A stretch of 64,000 nucleotides of DNA from G963668185 sp965237445. Lineage in GTDB: Bacteria > Chloroflexota > Dehalococcoidia > Lucifugimonadales > G963668185. The DNA lies in the NCBI GenBank assembly GCA_965237445.1, contig OZ250142.1, positions 2,852,001 to 2,916,000 on the forward strand, written 5' to 3'. This document shows positions 1-10,315 of this stretch, piece by piece. The stretch's first letter is position 1; each line of letters begins with the position of its first letter. A program made the position numbers and the translations under genes. The notes beneath the pieces are model-generated. The model did not search any database, was not told where the DNA came from, and saw nothing but the letters and a program-made list of their open reading frames with translations.

Positions 1-3000
1 TCGCTCTTCAACCCTGCGGTAACTCTGTCCGGAAGTGCATCAAATGTGAGCAGGACCGACTCCCCATCGTCATCTACAAGGTCTTGAACGGCCGAGAATG
101 TGAAGGTCTTCTCTGTATCGCCAGCATTGAACTCGATCGTTGCCGGTACCCCGGAATAGTCTGTGCTTGTCGCCCCATTCAGTTCTGTGCTGCTGATGGA
201 GATGGTCACTGTCCGCTCCGGGTCTGCGCTCAGCATGACCTTCATCGTTGCCGTCGCACCCTCAGCTACCATGTATGCGGCCTGCTCGAAGCTCACGGTT
301 ACAGAGGGCACGTCGTCGTCAATGATGCTGACACTAGCTTCGCTCCTCGACCCTGCGGCAACTCCATCCGGAAGGGCTCCGAACGTGAGCAGGACCGACT
401 CGCCATCGTCATCAAACGCGTCCGCCGTGGCTGAGAATGTAAAGGCCTTCTCCGTGTCGCCAGCATTGAACACAACGCTGTCCGGCACACCCGAGTAGTC
501 TGCACTTGTCGCCCCGCCCATCCCCAAGCTGTTAATGGGGATGGTCACTGTCCGCTCCGGGTTTCTGTCCAGGGCCACATTGACCGTGGTCGTGGAACTT
601 TCCAAAACGCTGTAATTAGCCATTCTGAAACTTACCGCTACAGACGGCACATCGTTGTCGATAACACTCACCGCCACTTGCCCTGGCATGACCCTGTCAT
701 ACTTGCTGTCACGTGAATCGATCGAGTGTGTGATAGTCCCTTCGTAATCGTCGGTGTCACTGTCCCGATTCGCTGTTACCGTTACTCTCTGGGGCAAGTT
801 CCAACTGGTGGCAGCGAAGGTCAGACGCGGCTTGTCCGTGACCAGCTTCACACCGGCGGGGGAGTTGATCGTGATGGTCACGTCGTGTGTCGGCTGGCTG
901 TCCAAAACCACCGTGTACGAGGTCGTGGCGCGTTCCACTACTGTGAGCATCCGCGGGGCTACCGTCACCCCCACCATGTCATCGTCCGTTATATGGACCG
1001 TCGTCTGCGTTGGCATCTCAGCAGTAACGCCTGATGGCAGAGGCGAGCCAAACGACAGCAAGAGCCCCTCGCCGTCATCGTCGATGTCGTCTCCCGATGC
1101 CGAGAATGTGAAGCTGCGCTCAGTTTCGCCCGGGCCGAAGGTGATGCTTTCGGGGACGCCTGAGTATTCATCCAATGCAATGCCGCCCTGTGGCGACTCA
1201 TCCAGATCGATGATGACGGTCCGTTCGGGGTCGGCACTGAGACTGACCCTGACAGTCGTGGTGGCCCCTTCTTCCACCGTGTAGACTGCCTGCTCGAAGC
1301 TCACCGAGACGAAGGGTACGTCATCGTCAAGAATGCTCACCGTAGCCTCGTTCCTAGCTCCCACAGCAACGCCTTCAGGAAGCGCGCCCAACGTGAGCAG
1401 GACCGACTCGCCATCGTCATCCACAGAGTCTTGAATGGCCGAAAATACGAAGGCCTTCTCCGTATCTCCAGCATTGAACAGGAGACCGTCCGGTACCCCG
1501 GAGTAGTCAGTTACCGTAGCACCACCTAGGTGTGTCCTGGTGATCGGTATGGCCACCGTCCTCTCAGGATCCTGGTCTAAGGCCACTTTGACCGAAGTAG
1601 TCGCGCCCTCCGCTACCGAGTGTTCGGTCCGATCAAAGCTCACAGAAACCAGCGGCACATCGTCATCCGCAATGCTCACGGTCGTTTCGTTCCAAGCGCC
1701 TGCGGCAACGCCGTCCGGAAGCGGGCCGAATGTGAGCAGGACCGACTCGCCATCGTCATCCAACGCGTCCGCAGTGGCTGCGAATGTGAAGGCCTTCTCC
1801 AAGTCTCCAGCATTGAACACGAGACTGTTCGGTACCCCTGAGTAGTCTGTTCCAATAGCACCGCCCAGGTTTGTCGTGGTGATTGGTATGGTCACCGTCC
1901 GCTCAGGGTCTTTGTCCAAAACCACTATGATCGTTGTCGTCGCGCCCTCCGATACCGTGTGTACTGCCTTTTCAAAGCTGATCGAAACCGAAGGCACGTC
2001 GTCATCAACAATGCTCACAGTAGCCTGGTCCCTCACCCCTCGTGTGACGCCGTCCGGAAGCGCGTCGAATGTGAGCAGGACCGACTCGCCATCGTCATCC
2101 TCCGAGTCGTCAATAGCTGTGAATGTAAAGGACTTATCTGTGTCGCCAGCATTGAACGCAATGCTGCTGGGTACACCCAAGTAGTCTGCGATGGTCGCCC
2201 CATCCTGCTCCATCTTGGTGATTAGTAAGGTCACCGTTCGCTCAGGATCTGCACTGAGCATGACCGTGATCGTTGCCGTCGCACCCTCTGCTACGGTGTA
2301 TGAGAGCTGCTCGAAGCTCACGGTGACCTGCGGCACGTCGTCGTCAATGATGCTCACAGTCGCGTGATCCCTGACCCCTCGTGTGACGCCGTCCGGAAGT
2401 GCGTCGAATGTGAGCAGGACCGACTCGCCATCGTCATCCAACGCGTCCGCCGTGGCTGCGAATGTGAAGGCCTTCTCCAAGTCTCCAGCATTGAACACAA
2501 TGCTGGCCGGGACTCCCGAGTAGTCTGTTCCAATAGCACCGCCTAGGTTTGTCGTGGTGATTGGTATGGTCAGCGTCCGCTCAGGATCTTTGTCTAGGAC
2601 CACCCTGATTGTGTTTGTCGCACCCTCTGCTACCGAGTACGCGACCTGATAGAAGCTCACTGTGACTGAGGGCACGTCGTCGTCAAAGATGCTGACAGTC
2701 GCCCGGTCTGTCACACCTCGTGTGACGCCGTCCGGAAGGGCCCCGAACGTGAGCAGGACCGACTCCCCATCGTCATCTACAATGTCTTGAACGGCCGAGA
2801 ATGTGAAGGTCTTCACTGTATCGCCAGCATTGAACACAATTCTTGGCGGGACTCCCGAGTAGTCGGTTCCCGAAGCTCCACCCAAGTCAGTCTTGGTGAT
2901 TGGTATGGTCAGCGTCCGCTCAGGATCTTTGTCTAGGACTACCCTGATTGTGGTTGTCGCGCCCTCTGCTACCGAGTACGCGGCCAGGTAGAAGCTCACT

Positions 3001-6000
3001 GTGACTGAGGGCACGTCATCATCAACAATGCTCACAGTCGCCTGGTCCCTCACTCCTCGTGTGACGCCGCCCGGAAGGGCCCCGAACGTGAGCACGACCG
3101 ACTCGCCATCGTCGTCCAACGCGTCCGCCGTGGCTGCGAATGTGAAGGCCTTCTCCAAGTCTCCAGCATTGAACACAATGCTGGCCGGGACTCCCGAGTA
3201 GTCGATTCCCGAAGCTCCACCCAAGTCAGTCTTGGTGATTGGTATAGTCAGCGTCCGCTCAGGATCCGCACTGAGCATGACCTTTATCGTTGTCGTCGAA
3301 CCCTCTGTTACGGTGTATGTGAGTTGCTCGAAGCTCACGGTGACCAAGGGCACGTCGTCGTCAATGATGCTCACAGTCGCCTGGTCCCTCACCCCTGGTG
3401 TGACGCCGTCCGGAAGTGCGCTAAACGTAAGCAGGACCGACTCCCCATCGTCATCTACAATGTCTTGAACGGCCGAGAATGTGAAGGTCTTCACTGTATC
3501 GCCAGCATTGAACACGAGACTGTTCGGTACCCCTGAGTAGTCTGTTCCAATAGCACCGCCTAGGTTTGTCCTGGTGATTGGTATGGTCACCGTCCGCTCA
3601 GGATCATTGTCTAGGACCACCCTGATTGTGGTTGTCGCACCCTCTGCTACCGAGTACGCGACCAGGTAGAAGCTCACTGTGACTGAGGGCACGTCATCAT
3701 CAACAATGCTCACAGTCGCCTGGTCCCTCACCCCTCGTGTGACGCCGTCCGGAAGGGCCCCGAACGTGAGCAGGACCGACTCGCCATCGTCATCAAGCGC
3801 GTCTTCTGTGGCTGCGAATGTAAAGGCCTTCTCCATGTCGCCAGCATTGAACACAATGCTGGGCGGGACTCCCGAGTAGTCTGCGCTGGTCGCCCCGCCC
3901 AGCTCCATGCTGTTGACGGGGATTGTCACTGTCCGCTCCGGGTCCCTGTCCAAGACCACTTTGATCGTTTTAGTGGCACCCTCCGCTACGGAGTACGCGG
4001 CCTGGTAGAAGCTTACTGCGACCGAGGGCACGTCGTTGTCTACAATGCTCATAGTCGCCTGGTCTGTCACACCTCGTGTGACGCCGTCCGGAAGTGCACC
4101 GAATGTGAGCAGGACCGACTTCCCATCGTCATCCTCCGAGTCGTCAATAGCGGTGAATGTAAAGGACTTATCAGTGTCGCCAGCATTGAACGTAATGCTG
4201 GCCGGGACTCCCGAGTAGTCGATTCCCGAAGCTCCACCCAAGTCAGTCTTGATGATGGGTATATTCACCGTCCGCTCAGGATCATTGTCTAGGACCACCC
4301 TGATTGTGGTTGTCGCACCCTCTGCTACCGAGTACGCGACCTGGTAGAAGCTCACTGTGACCGAGGGCACGTCGTCGTCAATGATGCTGACACTAGCTTC
4401 GCTCCTCGACCCTGCGGTAATTCCATCCGGAAGGGCACCGAACGTGAGCAGGACCGACTCGCCATCGTCATCAAGCGCGTCTTCTGTGGCTGCGAATGTA
4501 AAGGCCTTCTCCGTGTCGCCAGCATTGAACACAATGCTGGACGGGACTCCCGAGTAGTCTGCGCTGGTCGCCCCGCCCAGCTCCATGCTGTTGACGGGGA
4601 TTGTCACTGTCCGCTCCGGGTCCCTGTCCAAGACCACTTTGATCATTTTAGTGGCACCCTCCGCTACGGAGTACGCGGCCTGGTAGAAGCTTACTGCGAC
4701 CGAGGGCACGTCGTTGTCTACAATGCTCATAGTCGCCTGGTCTGTCACACCTCGTGTGACGCCGTCCGGAAGTGCACCGAATGTGAGCAGGACCGACTTC
4801 CCATCGTCATCCTCCGAGTCGTCAATAGCGGTGAATGTAAAGGACTTATCAGTGTCGCCAGCATTGAACACAATGCTGGGCGGGACTCCCGAGTAGTCGG
4901 TTCCCGAAGCTCCACCCAAGTCAGTCTTGGTGATTGGTATGGTCACCATTCGCTCAGGGTCCTCATTCAGGAGCACTTTGACTGTGGTCGTGGAACCCTC
5001 CGGCACCTCGTAGATCGCCTCCTCGAAACTCACCGCTACAGCCGGCACGTCGATGTCGATTACTTTTACCACCACTTGGCCCGGCGCGACCCTGTCATAC
5101 TTGCCGTCACGCGAATTGATCGAGTGCGTGATGGTTGCTTCGTAATCGTCAGTGTCGCTGTCCGGATTCGCCGTTACCGTTACCCTCTGCGGTTTGTCCC
5201 AATTGATGGCTGTGAACATCAATCGCGGTTTGTCTATGACCAGCTTCGCACCGGCAGGGGAGTTGATAGTTAACGTCACGTCATGCGTCGGTTGGCTTTC
5301 CAACACTACTGTGTACGAGGTCGTGGCTCGCTCCGCCACGCTGAGCATGTTCGGTTCTACCATCACTCCCACCATGTCGTCGTCAGTAATGTGTACCATC
5401 GTCTGGTCAGGTGTCTCAGCGGTGATGCCTGATGGTAGAGACGTGCCGAACGAAAGCAAGAGCCCTTCGCCGTCATCATCGATATCGTCCGCCGTTGCCG
5501 AAAAAGTGAAGCTGCGCTCAGTTTCGCCCGAGTCGAAGGCAATACTTTCTGGTACGCCTGAGTAGTCATCCAATGCAATGCCGCCCTGTGGCGACTTCAC
5601 CAGAGCGACGGTGACGGTCCGCTCAGGGTCGATACTGAGGCTGATACTGACGGTCGTGGTGGCGCCTTCTTCCACCGTGTGTTGGGCCTGCTCGAAGCTC
5701 ACGGAGACTGAGGGCACATCATCGTCAATGATGCTGACAGTAGCTTCGCTTCTAATCCCTACGGTCACGCCTTCTTGCAGGTCGCCAAAAGTGAGCCGGA
5801 CCGATTCGCCATCGTCGTTTAGGCTGTCTTGGGTTGCGAAAAACCTGAAACTCCTCTCAGTGTCAGAGGGGCTAAACACGATGCTGTCGGGAACGCCAGA
5901 GTAATCGGTGCTGGTAGCCCCGCCTTGGTCCGTCCTGGTGATGGGTATGGTCACGGTCCGTTCGGGAGCAGCACTCAGTTCTAGTTTCACTGACACGCCC

Positions 6001-7409
6001 ATTCCCTCTTCCACGCTGTACATGGGTTGTTCAAAGCTCGTAGTAACAAGTGGCAAATCATCGTCGGCTATGGAGATTGTGGTCTCGTCCATCGTCCCGG
6101 ACGCGACGCCGTTGGGCAGGGTCCCGAACCCCAGCTTGACCGACTCGCCGTCGTCGTCAACGTCGTCACTCAAGGCAGACAACGTAAAGGCCCTACGCGT
6201 GTCGCCAGCGTTGAATGTGACGCTATCCGGAATGCCTGAGTAGTCGGTGCTGGTCGCGCCGCTTTCGTCTGTTCTTGTAATGGGAATAGTCACCGTGCGC
6301 TGTGGGTCATCGCTGAGGATGATCTCGACAGATGCAGTGCTTCCCTCAGCCACCAAGTACGAACTCTGAGCGAAGCTCACGGTCACCGCTATCACGTCAT
6401 CGTCAATGACTGTAACGGCAACATCGCTGGGCGTCGCATGGTCGTAGTTGCTGTCTAGAGAATCGACGGAGTGGGTGATAGTTCCGGAGTCATTCACCTT
6501 GTCTCTGTCTGGATTGGCAATCACCGTAACTGGCTGGTCAATGTTCCAATTGTTGGTGGTGAACGTGAGACGAGATGGAAGTGTAAGTATCTCTGTTCCT
6601 GAGGGCGGGTTGATTCTGATGGTTACTTCATGAGTAGGCTGGCTGTCTAGGACTACTGTGTATGAAGAGCTTTTGCCTTCCAACACTTCCATGGCGGTTG
6701 GGTCCACTGTGACTCCGGCAGCGTCATCATCACTGATGTGAACAATGGTCTGGACCGGAGACACACTTGTAACGCCTGTGGGTAACGAAGAGCCGAATGA
6801 AATCCTGAGGCCCTCGCCGTCGTCGTCGATGTGGTCCTGAGTTGCCGAAAAGGTGAACGTGCTCTCGGTATCGCTAGCACCGAAGCTGACGCTTCCGGGA
6901 ACGCCGGAGTAATCGTCCACGGTGATTCCCTGCTGGCGCGACGTGGATAAGGGTATGGTTAGGATGCGCTCGGGAGCCTGGCTGAGGATAATCTTAACAG
7001 TCGCGGTGGCGCCCTCAGCTACGGTGTAAGAGTCAACTTCGAAGCTCACCGTCACTGGCGGAGCGTTGCTCCCGGCTGCTCTTGCTCCGTTCCCGAAGAT
7101 ATCGTCGAAGTCAGTGTTCGACTCCACATTCATCTTGGCGTAGCCCTTTGTGGGATCCGGTCCCGATACCCCGTTCGACAACGAGAGTTGGAAACCAGAG
7201 TCGACCATTCTTAAGGGACGCAAATTCGCGTCCGATGAGTATTCACCGGAGGACCCGGTCCAAAGAGTCTGGCCGGCGTCAACTAAATCCGGGTCTCCAG
7301 GTAAGGACTGATAGGCCAAGAAAAAGACCAGCCCGAGAAACGTACAAAGAGAAAAGAACCCAAGCATTCTTAAGAGTCCGCCGCAGAGCACGAGAGGACT
7401 GCCGGTCAT
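1..7409 (-). CDS. Giant exported Calx-beta tandem-repeat protein (C-terminus beyond left edge)
   Basis: A minus-strand frame stays open from ATG at 7409 to the left edge, giving at least 2469 residues. The frame is the same at 7409, 6914, 5570 and 338, and the parts I read have no stop. An N-terminal hydrophobic stretch (about residues 12-35) looks like a signal or anchor. About 20 beta-sandwich repeats follow, most of 113 residues. Typical motifs are VSFEQA, DPERTVTIP, DYSGVP, FNAGDTEKAFTF, DDDGESVLLTFG and VSIVDDDVPSV, with Asp clusters at the expected Calx-beta calcium sites. Three modules near 0.8, 5.2 and 6.5 kb are of a different type (SQPTHDVT, RVTVTAN, ITHSIDS). The alternative start is ATG 7367. 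The family suggests a calcium-stabilised surface adhesin or stalk; the function is inferred. Plus-strand ORFs here are antisense shadows. Confidence 0.88.
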   Translation of the reverse strand, partial: MTGSPLVLCGGLLRMLGFFSLCTFLGLVFFLAYQSLPGDPDLVDAGQTLWTGSSGEYSSDANLRPLRMVDSGFQLSLSNGVSGPDPTKGYAKMNVESNTDFDDIFGNGARAAGSNAPPVTVSFEVDSYTVAEGATATVKIILSQAPERILTIPLSTSRQQGITVDDYSGVPGSVSFGASDTESTFTFSATQDHIDDDGEGLRISFGSSLPTGVTSVSPVQTIVHISDDDAAGVTVDPTAMEVLEGKSSSYTVVLDSQPTHEVTIRINPPSGTEILTLPSRLTFTTNNWNIDQPVTVIANPDRDKVNDSGTITHSVDSLDSNYDHATPSDVAVTVIDDDVIAVTVSFAQSSYLVAEGSTASVEIILSDDPQRTVTIPITRTDESGATSTDYSGIPDSVTFNAGDTRRAFTLSALSDDVDDDGESVKLGFGTLPNGVASGTMDETTISIADDDLPLVTTSFEQPMYSVEEGMGVSVKLELSAAPERTVTIPITRTDQGGATSTDYSGVPDSIVFSPSDTERSFRFFATQDSLNDDGESVRLTFGDLQEGVTVGIRSEATVSIIDDDVPSVSVSFEQAQHTVEEGATTTVSISLSIDPERTVTVALVKSPQGGIALDDYSGVPESIAFDSGETERSFTFSATADDIDDDGEGLLLSFGTSLPSGITAETPDQTMVHITDDDMVGVMVEPNMLSVAERATTSYTVVLESQPTHDVTLTINSPAGAKLVIDKPRLMFTAINWDKPQRVTVTANPDSDTDDYEATITHSINSRDGKYDRVAPGQVVVKVIDIDVPAVAVSFEEAIYEVPEGSTTTVKVLLNEDPERMVTIPITKTDLGGASGTDYSGVPPSIVFNAGDTDKSFTFTAIDDSEDDDGKSVLLTFGALPDGVTRGVTDQATMSIVDNDVPSVAVSFYQAAYSVAEGATKMIKVVLDRDPERTVTIPVNSMELGGATSADYSGVPSSIVFNAGDTEKAFTFAATEDALDDDGESVLLTFGALPDGITAGSRSEASVSIIDDDVPSVTVSFYQVAYSVAEGATTTIRVVLDNDPERTVNIPIIKTDLGGASGIDYSGVPASITFNAGDTDKSFTFTAIDDSEDDDGKSVLLTFGALPDGVTRGVTDQATMSIVDNDVPSVAVSFYQAAYSVAEGATKTIKVVLDRDPERTVTIPVNSMELGGATSADYSGVPPSIVFNAGDMEKAFTFAATEDALDDDGESVLLTFGALPDGVTRGVRDQATVSIVDDDVPSVTVSFYLVAYSVAEGATTTIRVVLDNDPERTVTIPITRTNLGGAIGTDYSGVPNSLVFNAGDTVKTFTFSAVQDIVDDDGESVLLTFSALPDGVTPGVRDQATVSIIDDDVPLVTVSFEQLTYTVTEGSTTTIKVMLSADPERTLTIPITKTDLGGASGIDYSGVPASIVFNAGDLEKAFTFAATADALDDDGESVVLTFGALPGGVTRGVRDQATVSIVDDDVPSVTVSFYLAAYSVAEGATTTIRVVLDKDPERTLTIPITKTDLGGASGTDYSGVPPRIVFNAGDTVKTFTFSAVQDIVDDDGESVLLTFGALPDGVTRGVTDRATVSIFDDDVPSVTVSFYQVAYSVAEGATNTIRVVLDKDPERTLTIPITTTNLGGAIGTDYSGVPASIVFNAGDLEKAFTFAATADALDDDGESVLLTFDALPDGVTRGVRDHATVSIIDDDVPQVTVSFEQLSYTVAEGATATITVMLSADPERTVTLLITKMEQDGATIADYLGVPSSIAFNAGDTDKSFTFTAIDDSEDDDGESVLLTFDALPDGVTRGVRDQATVSIVDDDVPSVSISFEKAVHTVSEGATTTIIVVLDKDPERTVTIPITTTNLGGAIGTDYSGVPNSLVFNAGDLEKAFTFAATADALDDDGESVLLTFGPLPDGVAAGAWNETTVSIADDDVPLVSVSFDRTEHSVAEGATTSVKVALDQDPERTVAIPITRTHLGGATVTDYSGVPDGLLFNAGDTEKAFVFSAIQDSVDDDGESVLLTLGALPEGVAVGARNEATVSILDDDVPFVSVSFEQAVYTVEEGATTTVRVSLSADPERTVIIDLDESPQGGIALDEYSGVPESITFGPGETERSFTFSASGDDIDDDGEGLLLSFGSPLPSGVTAEMPTQTTVHITDDDMVGVTVAPRMLTVVERATTSYTVVLDSQPTHDVTITINSPAGVKLVTDKPRLTFAATSWNLPQRVTVTANRDSDTDDYEGTITHSIDSRDSKYDRVMPGQVAVSVIDNDVPSVAVSFRMANYSVLESSTTTVNVALDRNPERTVTIPINSLGMGGATSADYSGVPDSVVFNAGDTEKAFTFSATADAFDDDGESVLLTFGALPDGVAAGSRSEASVSIIDDDVPSVTVSFEQAAYMVAEGATATMKVMLSADPERTVTISISSTELNGATSTDYSGVPATIEFNAGDTEKTFTFSAVQDLVDDDGESVLLTFDALPDRVTAGLKS
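121..5196 (-). repeat. 339-bp tandem repeat array encoding 113-aa Calx-beta modules
   Basis: The conserved plus-strand word CCAGCATTGAA recurs at 121, 460, 1468, 1807, 2146, 2485, 2824, 3163, 3502, 3841, 4180, 4519 and 4858. Every step is exactly 339 bp except 460 to 1468, which is 1008 bp because divergent modules lie between. The phase stays divisible by three throughout. More diverged modules continue to about 7060. Confidence 0.93.
3750..4938 (-). repeat. Recent two-module (678-bp) internal duplication in the Calx-beta gene
   Basis: The stretch at about 3750-4260 is nearly identical, base for base, to about 4428-4938 at an offset of 678 bp (two 339-bp modules), with only a few scattered differences. 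Neighbouring modules differ far more. This points to recent unequal exchange or slippage of two modules. Confidence 0.85.
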
Positions 7410-8513
7410 GGCGGGAGTTAGACTCTCGATAACCGCACGAGGACGTGTCGGGGTGCGTTCAGGGGACCCCGGCATCAGCTACAGGCTCGTCGGCATCCGG
7501 CGGACCGATGAACGTGATCTCGTTCTTGACAGTCCAAACGGCCGATCTGTCAGCACATGCTGGAACCGCAATTCACACCATGGCCATAATTGTGGTGAGT
7601 GGGGCCAACCAGACATTACTCTTCAGCCCCAAGATGCCTCCCACTTTGGACCTTCTGTGCACACGGCACTTGCCCCCGATTCCATTTGGCTAGGATTCAT
7701 GCGAGCAGTTGCAAGCCATCACCGTAGGGCGTGCTCTAGTTCGCGCACTTATCCGCAAGAACGGTATGCCTGTCGCATTCAGGAGTCTGTGCAGACTCGA
7801 CTAGACTGGGAACATTGACATGACCGTACTTGGAGCGTGCCAATGCAGTTGATTAACAGGCGCCATGTGCGCAGATCGCAGGACACGCTTCGGGGGCTTG
7901 CGATTAGGTGTACAGGGGTTCTTTCGACAGTAGGCACGTCCGTGGGGTTCGTTTGACGAACAGGCCCGCATGTGTGGACTGCCTCAGAGAGCTAGACGTA
8001 GCGTCGCGTCTTTGGCAGTGAAGGTCGTAGCGATGCAGTTCCTATCCTGCTGCGGCAGACGCCTTATGCAGACTGACTCATATCTCGCCCAAACTGTGCT
8101 GAGCAAGGCCCGTCGTTCCAGTACCTCGTAGATGCGTGCGGTACAGTCCCTCCGTCACTGCAAGGGCCCGGTCACCGCGCCTTGCCTCCAGAGCCGATGG
8201 GGTGAGTGCGTTGGACAGAGGCGTGACATATGCTGCTGAATGGAACAGCAGTTGGCGAGTGCGTGACTCCTGAGCGCTTTCCGACGCGTGAGGACATCGC
8301 GAAGCAGCGTTCTGCTCCGGTCCATTTACAAAGGCGGCTCTTTCGCGTATCTGTAGTCCGTGTCCTAGTGAAGCCCTGAGCACCTGTGCAAACGGACCAT
8401 ATCCTTCCGAACCCGTGAAAGTGAGAATGGAGTGTGTAGGCAACTGCAATTCAAATGAGTGAATTGGGGGAAGTGATTATGGGTCCGCCGGGTATCGCGG
8501 AGAGAGTAGAGAT
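7410..8513. other. Non-coding or decayed interval
   Basis: No open frame in this 1.1 kb shows recognisable protein motifs on either strand. It separates the start of the Calx-beta gene from the broken hydrolase at 8514 and may hold the promoter of the former. No clear promoter or structured element was recognised. Confidence 0.5.
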
Positions 8514-9401
8514 ATGAACGAACCGGCCAGGCCCCTTTGGTTGTCTGATGGGATGTTTCCAATCGTCAGCCGGTGGTTTGCGACCCCGTATGGTCAACGC
8601 ATGCACTACGTCGATGAGGGGGCTGGGCCAGTCATCGTCTTTCTGCAGGGCAATCCATCGTGGTCCTTCCAGTTCCGTCATCTCATAGGGGAATTGCGCT
8701 CCGACTCCCGCTGCATCGGGGTCGACCACGCCGACTTCGGCCTCTCATCCCGCAGCCAACGCCGGGAAGTCCAACATCCGCAGGTGTATGCGAGTCAGTT
8801 CTCTTTGTTAAAGAACCATCTCAATGTGAAGGATGCGACGCTGTGTATGACAGACTGGGGCGGTCCAATCGGTCTGTAATTCGCCTGCGAGCATCCTGAA
8901 CGGGTGGCTAGGCTGGTGATCTCTAACAATTGGAGTTGGACTGTGGGGAGCGACCTGCGCCTTTTCTTGTTCAGCACTTTCATGCGCAGTCCGTCAGGGC
9001 AGTTCTTGAACAAGCGGCACAACTTCTTCGTCAACGCCGTGATGCCCAAGGGCATTGGCGTCAAAGCGGCCATCACCCCGGAGGTTATGGATCACTATCG
9101 CAACGCCCAGACGGCTGGGGAACCCGAAGCCAGCGCGGCGCTCCCTGGCCACTTTTTAGGAGCCGGCTCTTGGTTGCGTTCCATTTGGGATGCCAGGGCA
9201 GCCTTTCGCGATAAGCACAGCCTCTTACTCTGGGGATTGCGGGACATCGGCTTTCATCGGAAGGTGTTGGAGCGTTGGAAGGCCGAGCTGAGCAATACGG
9301 AGGCGCATACGTTTGACGACATAGGCCACAGCGTTGCAGAGTAAGCCCCGGAACGGTTCTTGCAGCTATTTCGAGCGATTATGGGCGGAACACAGCGCTA
9401 G
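8514..9401 (+). pseudogene. Haloalkane dehalogenase-like alpha/beta hydrolase, two in-frame stops
   Basis: One frame runs from ATG 8514 to TAG 9399-9401 and is interrupted by TAA at 8877-8879 and TAA at 9342-9344. The pieces read continuously as an alpha/beta hydrolase of the haloalkane dehalogenase type: YVDEGAGPVIVF, then QGNPSWSFQFR (oxyanion loop, with the usual His replaced by Gln), TDWGGPIG (nucleophile Asp elbow), the first stop, then FACEHPERVARLVISN, GHSVAE, the second stop and APERFLQLFRAIM. The catalytic His lies just before the second stop. No frame change is needed, so the gene died by point nonsense mutations. Readthrough is possible but unlikely. Confidence 0.82.
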
Positions 9402-9867
9402 AGATTCTCAGCTGCCCCGCGGCTGGATCTGTTGCTCTCGTAGATCTGAGCGGACAGGACTTAACCAGTCCAATCGCACATCCAGGAGAACCGCTGTGTG
9501 TACCTGGATTAGGTATGGAGCTGGGTGGACTCGGACTTAGCTATGCAACTTGGCCTAAAATAGGTCAAGTACCACAATTGGTACCACAGGCACTCGGGGA
9601 TGTCCTGCAACCCCCTGAGCCTTCCTGAGGCTATCAACTTTTCCCAGATAAGAGATAGGGACATAGTTGATGGGACACGGCACTAAACGCGCCCAAGCGG
9701 TTCAACTATTCGCGTTAAGCGTTTCCCGCAAGTTCGGTTCGAGACTCCACAGATGGGCCGGAGTTGATTGTAGGCGGTACCCTATTCGGGCTAGGCGTGG
9801 CCCTCTAGGATGTGCTGGTCGGTAGTTTGTTGTTCGCTTGTTGCGCCAGCGCCGCGTCTCTTGAGTA
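9402..9867. other. Non-coding interval with a tRNA-derived remnant
   Basis: No protein motif is visible. The only structure recognised is an 18-bp stretch resembling the 3' end of tRNA-Ala, listed separately at 9516. Confidence 0.45.
9516..9545 (-). repeat. Remnant of tRNA-Ala 3' end and flank
   Basis: Bases 9516-9533 match the 3'-terminal 18 nt of the tRNA-Ala gene at 63165-63182 at 17 of 18 positions. The next bases (GACTTAGCTATG) resemble those beside the truncated copy at 24170 (TACTTAACTATG). There are thus three related junctions in the window, of which only the one at 63165 has a complete tRNA. Confidence 0.6.
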
Positions 9868-10165
9868 GTGGAACTACTTCAATGGAGTCGATTTAGATTT
9901 CTCAACTGGCCCGGCAAGCCCACTGACTACGCAATCATCGAGGCGTTCAACGCCAGGCTGCGGGCAGAATGTCTGAACGAGAACTGGTTCATGTCGTTGG
10001 CCTTTGCCCAACAGAAGATCGAGGATATGCGAAGGTACTACAATGGCGAACGACCCCATAGCGCGCCGGGAAACTTGTCGCCTCGGGAGTTCGTCGCACT
10101 GGCTGCATAGGCAGATTGACCCGCAAGACTCTCACTTAGCTTGGTACAGAAAATGGGGCAACCGC
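9868..10165 (+). pseudogene. IS3-family OrfB transposase C-terminal remnant
   Basis: The last ~75 residues of an IS3-family OrfB integrase domain are recognisable: PGKPTDYAIIEAFNARLRAE, NENWFMSLAFAQQKIED and YYNGERPHSA. These carry the last catalytic Glu region and the typical NxRPHS C-terminal motif. Just upstream the conserved NGVDLDFS is in another frame, so a frameshift lies near 9905. The frame ends at 10110, and the following bases to about 10165 look like the terminal region of such an element. The rest of the IS is missing. Confidence 0.8.
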
Positions 10166-10315
10166 ACATCCCAGAAGACTCACATTATGATTGGTTCGGT
10201 TTTCGGGGAGCAGGTCAGACAGCCCAGAATATTGGGGATCTAGGCTTGCGGAAAACCCAGTGGCCTTGCAGCCAGATACAATCCTGCAGGGACTGGATCA
10301 GAAAGCAGCGGATCG

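Noticed and set aside
121..5196. Regular repeats as a CRISPR array
   Set aside because: The period is 339 bp, the whole unit is conserved and codes in one frame; there are no short repeats with unique spacers and no cas genes.
84..7072. Many Ser/Thr-rich plus-strand ORFs of 60-180 codons
   Set aside because: They are antisense images of the minus-strand Calx-beta repeats; their motifs recur only because the repeats do.
7408..7818. Plus-strand ORFs just beyond the Calx-beta start
   Set aside because: No domain, one overlaps another in a different frame, and low-quality codon pattern.
8078..8449. Minus-strand ORF of 123 codons
   Set aside because: No recognisable motif, odd composition and no ribosome site; treated as chance.
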